Shown: piece after piece, positions 7,222 through 12,679 of the stretch
Numbering within the stretch: the first letter of the stretch is position 1
Layout of the letters: every line of letters begins with the position of its first letter
NCBI RefSeq assembly: GCF_938030725.1
Contig: NZ_CALHIQ010000163.1
Location: 1-12,679 of the forward strand
Length of the DNA: 12,679 bases
Direction: 5' to 3'
Source of the DNA: an uncultured Fretibacterium sp.
Lineage (GTDB): Bacteria > Synergistota > Synergistia > Synergistales > Aminobacteriaceae
Translations under genes and position numbers: made by a program
The notes under the pieces: model-generated
What the model was told of the DNA's origin: nothing
Database searches by the model: none
The model's input: only the letters and a program-made list of their open reading frames with translations

Positions 7222-7666
7222 TGTCGCCCTCCCCTGCTCTCGAATAAACTACCTGTGTGGACGAAATGCCCGGAAACCGGGTTTTGTCGCCTTCGCCCAC
7301 ATAGGGCCCCTGTTTGACCTCGATCATTTCCACCTCTTCAAGGACCTCAAAGCCATGCCCTCCCGCGACAAGAAGAATAACATCCCCGCTGCGGAGCTCC
7401 CGGCTCTCCAAATATTCCCGCTTTTCGTCATAAAAGTCAACTCTCAGCCGTCCTTTCCGGATAAAGAGGACCTCCTGAGTGTAGTGAACCTGACGTGGTA
7501 CCGGATTGTGAACATGCGGCTCTATAATTTTTCCAGCAGGATGTTTCATATAGGCCAGCTGCTGGGAGAGCTCTGGAGAGGTTAGAAAGTGAATCCCCGG
7601 CTCCTTGAAATCAGCGCGTAGGACAATCGCAAGCAAGATCGACCCATCAAATATTTTTTCGATCAT
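7202..7666 (-). CDS. Small single-domain cupin protein of polysaccharide clusters
   Basis: A 154-residue cupin of unknown exact function. Cupin motif 1 is present as H51-V-H53 followed by E65 and G72, and motif 2 as GDVILLVAGGHGFEV (94-108) with H104. H51, H53, E65 and H104 can form a metal site, so an isomerase, epimerase or dioxygenase-like activity, or ligand sensing, is possible. It is not an RmlC-type epimerase by length or motifs. I recall similar small cupins next to aminotransferases in other surface-glycan loci, but no function is established to my knowledge. The start is the ATG at 7666, set by GGAGG six bases upstream; a longer frame from 7732 would add 22 residues that merely read through the previous gene. 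It overlaps the gene before by 20 bases and the aminotransferase after by 20. Residues after about 134 look disordered. Confidence 0.75.
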   Translation of the reverse strand: MIEKIFDGSILLAIVLRADFKEPGIHFLTSPELSQQLAYMKHPAGKIIEPHVHNPVPRQVHYTQEVLFIRKGRLRVDFYDEKREYLESRELRSGDVILLVAGGHGFEVLEEVEMIEVKQGPYVGEGDKTRFPGISSTQVVYSRAGEGDNERSRQ

Positions 7667-8960
7667 GAACAGCCTCCGATCTGTTGATAAAATCGTAGTC
7701 AACCCGTTTTGAAATAAGATTCTTGAGCGCACGCAATCTTAAGAAAAGTCCTGGGGCTAGCTGTTTTAATAGCACTTTTAAGGCTGCTGGCCTCACGATG
7801 TTGTGAAGGTAGCGTACAGCACGAGCAAGTATTCCCCTTCGAGACTCTTGAAGTAGAATATCATGGATGGCGTCGGCAGCCGCCTCTGCGGCACAGCCTG
7901 GGTTGTATAGGAGCCTCTCCCGCATACGATCACGAAAGTCTTTATTGTAGCCTTTTGCTAAAGCGGTCCGAATCGCTTCCGGAAGCTCTTCAAGATTCTG
8001 AGCCACGATCCCGAATTCACGCCCCGCATTGACGTCCAGTCGGGCCCTCCATTTTTCCGTATCCTCGTGGGGAAAATATTTTTTCAACGTGCGAGAGAAA
8101 AAACAAGGTGTATCAATAAACACCACGGGCTTCCCCAAGACCATAAACTCGAAGCTGACGGATGAGACATCTGTAATCAGCACGTCAGCAGCCGCCAAGT
8201 AGGGATCCACCAAGCGCTCGCGGGAAAGGTAGACGTGAGGAAGAGCCTCGAAACTCGCTAGTGCCTCGAACCAGTTTACGCCGCCGTTGGCATATTCATT
8301 GCTTGCCGCAGAGAAATTATCTACGGACAGCTTAATGATAACGTTGAAACCTTCCATTGAAGAAAGAAGGCCGACAAGCTGCGGGCCAAACTCTCGCAGG
8401 GAGGCCCCCTCATTGAAAGCAGGAGCATAGAGCAGGGTTTTCCGTTCAGGATCAAGACCGATGCCCCTAAGCACCTCCTCTCGATTCCAGTATCCCTGAA
8501 TCAGGCGGTCCGACTTGGGATACCCAACGTCTCGGATTTCAAGATGCGAGGGGATGCCACCCAAATTTTTGTCAAGGAATTTTTTCAATACATTTGTATG
8601 GAAGGGCCCATACGAAAAAAAATAGTTAAAATTGTAAATTAAACCTTTCGCTAGAGTTAATCCCTTGGATGGTTGCCCGTGAAAACAACAGATAGAGGGA
8701 TAATACCTTGGAGTAACGCCATACTGCTCCGGCGTTACATATACCTGAGCTGGAAAGGGAAAGAGGAAATATATCCGTGAGGAAGGAATAAAGCGCCCTG
8801 TATCAGCTATATTCGGAGATAACGCTTTGATTGCATCAGCTTCCTGCGGAGAGCCTACGGCAAGAAGAATATCCACATCAGGATATTTCCGCGAAAGAAC
8901 GCTTAGGAGCGTTTCAACAAAAGTATATTCGTTAGGAGGAATATGGAAAACGGCTTTCAT
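7647..8960 (-). CDS. CDP-glycerol:poly(glycerophosphate) glycerophosphotransferase family protein
   Basis: A 437-residue GT-B-like transferase of the TagF/TagB family (Pfam Glyphos_transf). These enzymes move a phospho-alditol or similar phosphoryl group from a CDP donor to a glycan or lipid. Matching segments are FHGQPSKG (residues 93-100, the His-Gly acceptor-side motif), LLYAPAFNEG (176-185) and ITDVSSVSFEF (262-272, the family's TDxSSxxF signature), followed by GKPVVFIDTP (276-285). The C-terminal 60 residues are basic and hydrophobic and may bind the inner membrane. The start ATG at 8960 overlaps the racemase stop as ATGA. A cytidylyltransferase-like gene lies three genes upstream, which fits a locally made CDP donor. 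In Gram-negative glycan loci such proteins are thought to add phosphodiester-linked substituents. The group transferred here is unknown; no tagD-type glycerol cytidylyltransferase is visible. Confidence 0.83.
   Translation of the reverse strand: MKAVFHIPPNEYTFVETLLSVLSRKYPDVDILLAVGSPQEADAIKALSPNIADTGRFIPSSRIYFLFPFPAQVYVTPEQYGVTPRYYPSICCFHGQPSKGLTLAKGLIYNFNYFFSYGPFHTNVLKKFLDKNLGGIPSHLEIRDVGYPKSDRLIQGYWNREEVLRGIGLDPERKTLLYAPAFNEGASLREFGPQLVGLLSSMEGFNVIIKLSVDNFSAASNEYANGGVNWFEALASFEALPHVYLSRERLVDPYLAAADVLITDVSSVSFEFMVLGKPVVFIDTPCFFSRTLKKYFPHEDTEKWRARLDVNAGREFGIVAQNLEELPEAIRTALAKGYNKDFRDRMRERLLYNPGCAAEAAADAIHDILLQESRRGILARAVRYLHNIVRPAALKVLLKQLAPGLFLRLRALKNLISKRVDYDFINRSEAVHDRKNI
7673..7677 (-). 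promoter_or_regulatory. Ribosome binding site that sets the cupin start
   Basis: GGAGG on the minus strand, six bases before the ATG at 7666. It lies inside the 3' end of the preceding gene and favours the 154-residue product over the 176-residue frame. Confidence 0.75.
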
Positions 8961-9694
8961 TTATCGGATTCATCCCTGCAATCTAAAAGTTTCGCTGTAA
9001 AAGCAGCATATTCATGCATCGAATCTACGATACACAAGTCCATAGACGGAAAGGCCAGCAATCCAAATTCTGTGCATCCTAAAATTTTTACGCATTGAGG
9101 GCCATATTTCTTTTCAAAACTCAATAAAACCCTAGAATACATTTCATTTAAAATCTGACGATCAATATTTTTTTTGCAAGCGTATATGATATCCTCAACG
9201 CTTTTTTGTTCAATTGCATTGATCTTAAGGTACTCTATGTCTCTTTTCTCCAGGTATAATTTATACGTATCCAACCCATAGGTTACCGGACCTCCAAGCA
9301 CAATTGCCTGGTTGCAGTGCGGGAACCTGTTGATAAGCGCTTCAGTCGTTATTTCCCTGATATCCAATATAGGAGTGGATACCTGGGGTTGCAATTCATT
9401 CAGCCACGCCTGAGCGCTGTTGCAGGGAATAGCAATATAATCTACCCCGTAACCTTCAAGCGCTCTGCAAGAGGCAATCATTCCTGGAACCGGGGAAGCC
9501 TCTCCATAAAGAAAGGCTCGCGAACGGCTGGGAATCCATGTATTACTGTCCATAATGATCCTCGGGTACTGAGAATCATTATCAGCATGGAAGTTACTCA
9601 GAATGGCCATGAGGAACTCAGCTGAGGCAAAAGGTCCCATCCCGCCGAGAATGCCCAGACTTTTCCTGTTTTTTAGCGGTGCACTTTTTTCCAT
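8957..9694 (-). CDS. Aspartate/glutamate racemase family protein
   Basis: A 245-residue PLP-independent racemase-fold enzyme. It has the N-terminal GILGGMGP (residues 14-21) and both catalytic cysteines, C91 in PCNSAQ and C207 in LGCTE, in the arrangement of YgeA/RacD-type amino-acid racemases, so it is predicted to be active. The likely reaction is L/D interconversion of aspartate, glutamate or another amino acid in the cytosol. A racemase embedded in a glycan operon is unusual. It may supply a D-amino acid for decorating the polymer, or the fold may be used on another substrate, as in the Asp/Glu/hydantoin racemase superfamily. No amide ligase is seen nearby. The ATG at 9694 has no strong Shine-Dalgarno of its own; a four-codon leader frame with a strong one precedes it. 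The region is among the most AT-rich of the window (15 of 60 G+C at 9121-9180), which suggests separate acquisition. Confidence 0.85.
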   Translation of the reverse strand: MEKSAPLKNRKSLGILGGMGPFASAEFLMAILSNFHADNDSQYPRIIMDSNTWIPSRSRAFLYGEASPVPGMIASCRALEGYGVDYIAIPCNSAQAWLNELQPQVSTPILDIREITTEALINRFPHCNQAIVLGGPVTYGLDTYKLYLEKRDIEYLKINAIEQKSVEDIIYACKKNIDRQILNEMYSRVLLSFEKKYGPQCVKILGCTEFGLLAFPSMDLCIVDSMHEYAAFTAKLLDCRDESDK

Positions 9695-9698
9695 AATC

Positions 9699-9725
9699 TC
9701 AATAATTCTCCATGAGTATCTCCTC
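9699..9725 (-). promoter_or_regulatory. Strong ribosome site and four-codon leader frame before the racemase
   Basis: GAGGAG (9725-9720) is ideally placed, six bases from an ATG at 9713 that reads only M-E-N-Y before a TGA at 9701-9699. The racemase ATG follows four bases later in another frame. This suggests termination-reinitiation, or an old start separated from the gene by a small indel. The whole 65-base gap between the methyltransferase stop and the racemase start (9695-9759) is the second longest spacer in the window. Confidence 0.5.
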
Positions 9726-9759
9726 TATAAAGCAGGGAGGTAAAATAAGGCCTGCCCCT

Positions 9760-10575
9760 TCACAGGGTGCAGACAAAAAATTTATGGTCCAAGAGGTTCC
9801 CATTCTCAAGGATGTAACAGTCCTCTCTGACGGAAAGAAATCGCCGCATCAGCTCCCAGACCGTTTTCTTGTTCAGGCAGAGCAATGGATTTAAGGCATA
9901 ACGAAACCATCGGCTCCGAGTGAAACGGGATGAAGCGAGGAAGGGATAGCTCCTTGTGATCTTGGGGACTCCAAAACCTGCACGAACCAGGATATCGACA
10001 ATTTCTTCATCTGTCCTGTAGACGGCGTAATAGTCATCCTGATCATAAACGATTCGTTTACCAACCCCTGTTGTCGTACGTTCAACCAGGAGTGATTTTT
10101 TATTTAAAAGGGCCTTGACTTTTTCGAGGAGCTCAAGCCAAACGGTATCCTCCAGGTATGGAGACATCGCACTGAAATAGACGACATCAAATTTTTGGTC
10201 TTTCACACCTGATTGAGTTCCATCATTTTGTTTGGCCAATATATAGTCCTCTATGCTGACGGAGAAAAAACTCAAGTGTTCCAGTCCTTTCTTCCGTGCT
10301 TTTTCCTGCGCGTAAGCAATCTGTGACGCGCTCAGGTCGAGCCCCACATACCGAGTAAGACGATGGGCAAACTCAAAGGCCCAGCGACCGGCACCGCAAC
10401 CAATCTCGAGCATGGAAAAGTTTCCCTGAGGGAGATACTTTTCCAACGTACGAGCTTCATAATAGTGGCGATAAGGGCGCTCGATAGGATTTCCTGTGCA
10501 AAGGGGGTAAATTCCGACAATGGCTGGATCCCCCTTCTCGTAAAAGTGGAAAATTTTATCTTGATTTTTCAACAT
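9760..10575 (-). CDS. Class I SAM-dependent methyltransferase
   Basis: A 271-residue methyltransferase. The SAM-binding motif LEIGCGAGR is at residues 56-64 and the ribose-binding acid is D80 in YVGLDLSASQI. A short insertion (about 114-127, rich in polar residues) precedes FDVVYFSAMSPYLED (129-143). The C-terminal part (about 215-271) holds aromatic and basic residues that probably form the substrate site. The preferred start is the ATG at 10575, where GGAG lies six bases upstream; a GTG at 10587 has AAGGA directly against it with no room. It overlaps the nucleotidyltransferase gene by seven bases and precedes the racemase by 65. It is clearly different in sequence from the other methyltransferase in the window (5345-6094), so two distinct methylations are expected. 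The target, either a sugar hydroxyl or the phosphoryl-linked substituent, cannot be read from the sequence. Confidence 0.85.
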   Translation of the reverse strand: MLKNQDKIFHFYEKGDPAIVGIYPLCTGNPIERPYRHYYEARTLEKYLPQGNFSMLEIGCGAGRWAFEFAHRLTRYVGLDLSASQIAYAQEKARKKGLEHLSFFSVSIEDYILAKQNDGTQSGVKDQKFDVVYFSAMSPYLEDTVWLELLEKVKALLNKKSLLVERTTTGVGKRIVYDQDDYYAVYRTDEEIVDILVRAGFGVPKITRSYPFLASSRFTRSRWFRYALNPLLCLNKKTVWELMRRFLSVREDCYILENGNLLDHKFFVCTL

Positions 10576-11213
10576 TCTAAACTCCACTCCTTGAAAAACA
10601 CCTGAGCTCTTTCATAGTCCTGCAACGTATCGATATCCATCGCGCGCACCTTGATGTAGGGCAGGGGTAAAATTTTTTCAATGACCTCATAAACGTGTTC
10701 ATCGCTAACACAGGAAAAAATATCACGAGGCAGGAGAGCCGGCCCGATCCATTCAAGCGTCCCCGATCTCCTGGAAAAGCGTTCAACGTATTCTCCCATC
10801 GTCTGAACATAGACACACTCTTGAGATGAAGGAGCCGCCACACCCACGAAAGGCTCCTTCTGCGTAAGACAGCGCGCCATATCGTCCGGATGGATGATCA
10901 TGTCTCCATCCAGAAGGAACACGGCCTCGTGCGCATACCGACACGCCAGGGACACGCTTGCGGCCGTCTTGGTGTGGAAATAATTGTGGTTGAAAACGAA
11001 TGTCGTATTTTTTCGAACTTCAAGCGCCGCTTTGATAACCTCATTGGCCTGAAACCCCACAACCACACGCACGTCCTCCACATCCCTAAGCATGTCGAGA
11101 TGCCAGTGCAGCAGAGGACGTCCTTGAAGGGGAAGCAGAGCTTTAGTCTGTCCCAATCCTAAACGCGACCCCACCCCCGCGCAGCTTATGATAACTGTCT
11201 TAGAAAACGGCAT
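10569..11213 (-). CDS. MobA/LicC-like nucleotidyltransferase
   Basis: A 214-residue nucleotidyltransferase of the NTP_transf_3 type. It has the nucleotide-binding loop CAGVGSRLG (residues 11-19), K24 in TKALLPLQGRPLL, the segment KTAASVSLA (82-90) typical of LicC-like proteins, and the metal-binding LLDGDM (101-106). Relatives activate a phosphorylated small molecule with CTP: phosphocholine (LicC), 2-aminoethylphosphonate (PntC) or phosphoglutamine (the Campylobacter Cj1416 route). Hexose-1-phosphate substrates are also possible. The start ATG at 11213 has GAGGA six bases upstream and lies 28 bases inside the HAD phosphatase gene, so the two are strongly coupled. With the CDP-glycerol-transferase-like gene it may form an activation and transfer pair. 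No LicA-type kinase or PEP mutase is in the window; such a gene could lie beyond the right edge. Nucleotide and substrate preference are inferred. Confidence 0.82.
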   Translation of the reverse strand: MPFSKTVIISCAGVGSRLGLGQTKALLPLQGRPLLHWHLDMLRDVEDVRVVVGFQANEVIKAALEVRKNTTFVFNHNYFHTKTAASVSLACRYAHEAVFLLDGDMIIHPDDMARCLTQKEPFVGVAAPSSQECVYVQTMGEYVERFSRRSGTLEWIGPALLPRDIFSCVSDEHVYEVIEKILPLPYIKVRAMDIDTLQDYERAQVFFKEWSLEC

Positions 11214-11788
11214 AATTCATCCTCGTCAAATATGGCATGGGAGGCAAATTGCATCGCAGAAGACGATGGCCAATGCACCTTTCCGAAGGCAACGCCAACA
11301 TCGGCAACGCGTATCGCTTCCGCATCGTTATTCCCCTCCCCAACAAAGGCGACGCGAAAACCCTTGTCTTGATATTCCCTGACGACATCTGCCTTGTCTA
11401 CGATACGCAAAATTTTTTGCACACGATCGTTTGCACACAGCGTCTCCGAGGCAACATAGGGACAAGCGATGTCCCGCATCAACTTTTCTACCCAACAGTC
11501 CAGATTGCCGGTGACGATAAGGCAGTTCTCACGATATTGATGCAGATAATCCACAACGGAAGCATGGAGCGGGGCGGAGTGGACGACACTAGCAATACGT
11601 TCAACGGAGTACTCCTTCAAGATATTGACTCGTGTGATGAACCCCTCCACGAAAGGAACATCCCCCCTGACCGTCTTGACGGTCAAAGCGGAAATCCTCG
11701 CTTCTTCTCCCAAATCTGCTGCGATGAGTGGCAGGGTTTCACATGCAGTCACCGTGCCATCCAGATCAAACATCGTCATGTACTTCAT
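11186..11788 (-). CDS. HAD-superfamily (subclass IB-like) phosphatase
   Basis: A 200-residue haloacid-dehalogenase phosphatase similar in layout to phosphoserine phosphatase. The nucleophile D8 and acid/base D10 are in FDLDGT, motif II is T93 in IVTGN, the motif III lysine is probably K132 in DKADVV, and motif IV is VGEGNNDAEAI (149-159) with E151 and D155. A glutamate stands where GDxxND is more common, a conservative change. A small helical cap spans about 14-80. It begins five bases after the wzt stop, with GGAGG 14 bases before the ATG, so coupling to wzt is likely; M4 and M6 are alternative starts. It overlaps the nucleotidyltransferase by 28 bases, suggesting the two act on the same small molecule, for example by removing a phosphate from a precursor. 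The substrate is unknown. Confidence 0.83.
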   Translation of the reverse strand: MKYMTMFDLDGTVTACETLPLIAADLGEEARISALTVKTVRGDVPFVEGFITRVNILKEYSVERIASVVHSAPLHASVVDYLHQYRENCLIVTGNLDCWVEKLMRDIACPYVASETLCANDRVQKILRIVDKADVVREYQDKGFRVAFVGEGNNDAEAIRVADVGVAFGKVHWPSSSAMQFASHAIFDEDELCRFLRQLS

Positions 11789-11793
11789 GGCTG

Positions 11794-12679
11794 TCAGATC
11801 ATCCTCCAGAGACTTTTGCCGTAGGAGACGTGCCCATTGCTGTCGTAGACAGAAAAGGTGTTGGCAATATTGAACCGTGTGAAGTTTCCGGTGATATCGT
11901 GCTCAATCACCTCAATGTTGGCGACGTCAGAAACGTTGTCGTCAGCACAGGCCCCTCCATCAAGCATGGCCCAGCAATTGAGGCTATAGGTCGAGGGGAA
12001 GAGGTTTATCTCCGGTGCGGTAATCTCGAAGTGGTACTCTCCCGCCGATAAGGCATACGGACAATCATCCCATGAGGACACTAGAAAGCGCACGGGAAGG
12101 TTTGCAGAATTTCTGAACCCTATCCCCAGTTCTAGCTTTTTCACCCTCTGCAACACCCTGATGCCAAGGTGAAAAACGATATCCTCCCCCATCCTGAAAA
12201 CGGTATTCTCGCGCCCTTGCCCGTCAAAAATCCCAAACGTCAGTATCCTCACATACTCTCCCGGGTATACTGACGACCTTGCAACATGTTCTATATTACT
12301 GAAAGATTGTACAACGCCTTGAGATTCCTTATATTTTTTTACTGCATCGACAACGGTTCCGCTGAATTGTAGTCGCCCATCCTGCAGGAACACTCCTCGC
12401 GAACAAAGTCGTTGAACTGCCTCCATGTTGTGGCTGACGAACAGGATCGTCCGGCCCTGCTTGTGGCTCACTTCGTCCATCTTTCCCCTGCACTTCTTTT
12501 GAAACTCCGCGTCACCCACCGCCAGGACCTCGTCGATCATCAGGATCTCCGTGTCCAGGTGCGCAGCCACGGCGAAGGCCAAACGCACGTACATGCCGCT
12601 GGAGTAGCGCTTCACCGGCGTGTCCAAAAACTTCTCAACCCCAGCGAAGTCCACGATGGCGTCGAAGTTCCGCCGAATC
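11794..12679 (-). CDS. wzt: Wzt-like ABC transporter ATPase with C-terminal glycan-binding domain (5' end outside window)
   Basis: Cytoplasmic ATPase subunit of a Wzm/Wzt exporter that moves a finished lipid-linked polysaccharide across the inner membrane. Only 294 residues are visible. The frame stays open to the window edge (I-R-R-N-F-D-A-I before the GTG at 12654), so that GTG is internal and the Walker A part is missing. Numbering from that GTG, the signature region is KRYSSGMYVRLAFA (15-28), with YSSGM replacing LSGGQ as usual in Wzt/TagH, followed by Walker B ILMIDEVLAVGD (37-48) and the switch histidine in FVSHN (72-76). From about residue 125 to the end is a beta-rich domain of the Wzt C-terminal type (MGEDIVFHLGIRVL, later FPSTYSLNCWAML), which in E. 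coli O9a Wzt recognises the chain terminus. The permease gene wzm is expected upstream, off the right edge. Confidence 0.92.
   Translation of the reverse strand, partial: IRRNFDAIVDFAGVEKFLDTPVKRYSSGMYVRLAFAVAAHLDTEILMIDEVLAVGDAEFQKKCRGKMDEVSHKQGRTILFVSHNMEAVQRLCSRGVFLQDGRLQFSGTVVDAVKKYKESQGVVQSFSNIEHVARSSVYPGEYVRILTFGIFDGQGRENTVFRMGEDIVFHLGIRVLQRVKKLELGIGFRNSANLPVRFLVSSWDDCPYALSAGEYHFEITAPEINLFPSTYSLNCWAMLDGGACADDNVSDVANIEVIEHDITGNFTRFNIANTFSVYDSNGHVSYGKSLWRMI

Noticed and set aside
6124..7317. Plus-strand open frame of 397 codons opposite the aminotransferase
   Set aside because: It is longer than the real gene but has no domain or low-complexity-free motif; the minus-strand aminotransferase is unmistakable.
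7667..7732. N-terminal extension of the cupin to 7732
   Set aside because: These codons overlap the end of the previous gene, and a strong ribosome site points to the ATG at 7666.
9726..9759. Short GCAGG/CCTGC inverted repeat after the methyltransferase stop as a terminator
   Set aside because: Only five pairs with a 14-base loop and a three-base T run; too weak, and the downstream genes appear to be in the same operon.
12652..12654. GTG as the start of the ABC ATPase
   Set aside because: The frame remains open upstream with typical Wzt residues (I-R-R-N-F-D-A-I), and starting here would omit Walker A; the gene is simply cut by the window edge.

Overview
This 12.7 kb window is a section of a cell-surface polysaccharide (O-antigen or capsule type) biosynthesis locus. 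All 13 recognisable genes lie on the minus strand, so transcription runs from base 12679 towards base 1. The genes are packed tightly: most neighbours overlap by 1-28 bases, several with an ATGA stop/start. The only sizeable non-coding stretch is 185 bases (3101-3285). A Wzt-type ABC transporter ATPase points to a Gram-negative envelope and ABC-transporter-dependent glycan export. The lineage cannot be fixed from the sequence; an anaerobic Gram-negative with a fairly GC-rich core genome (Synergistota, for example) is only a guess.

Layout in transcription order. (1) 12679-11794: the C-terminal two thirds of a Wzt-like ATPase with a glycan-recognition domain, cut by the window edge. (2) 11788-5345: a modification block of a HAD phosphatase, a MobA/LicC-like nucleotidyltransferase, a SAM methyltransferase, an Asp/Glu racemase-family protein, a CDP-glycerol glycerophosphotransferase-family protein, a small cupin, a perosamine-synthase-like PLP aminotransferase and a second SAM methyltransferase. 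(3) 5348-3286: a GT-B glycosyltransferase and a GT11 (alpha-1,2-fucosyltransferase-like) enzyme. (4) 3285-3101: an AT-rich spacer with a hairpin and a possible promoter. (5) 3100-79: a GT2 glycosyltransferase, then gmd and fcl, the complete two-step route from GDP-mannose to GDP-L-fucose.

How they may work together: Gmd makes GDP-4-keto-6-deoxymannose. Fcl turns it into GDP-L-fucose, the donor for the GT11 enzyme, and the aminotransferase may divert the same intermediate to GDP-perosamine or a related amino sugar. The nucleotidyltransferase and the CDP-glycerol-transferase-like protein look like an activate-and-transfer pair for a phosphodiester-linked substituent. The racemase, cupin, HAD phosphatase and one or both methyltransferases could make or modify that substituent. 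Wzt would export the finished glycan. The substituent's identity is not determined by the sequence and is the most interesting open question here.

Base composition is mosaic: gmd/fcl are clearly GC-rich (44 of 60 bases G+C at 1141-1200), while the racemase region is AT-rich (15 of 60 at 9121-9180). This fits a cluster assembled by horizontal exchange. Not seen: tRNA, rRNA, CRISPR, insertion sequence, the Wzm permease, an initiating glycosyltransferase or any polymerase.
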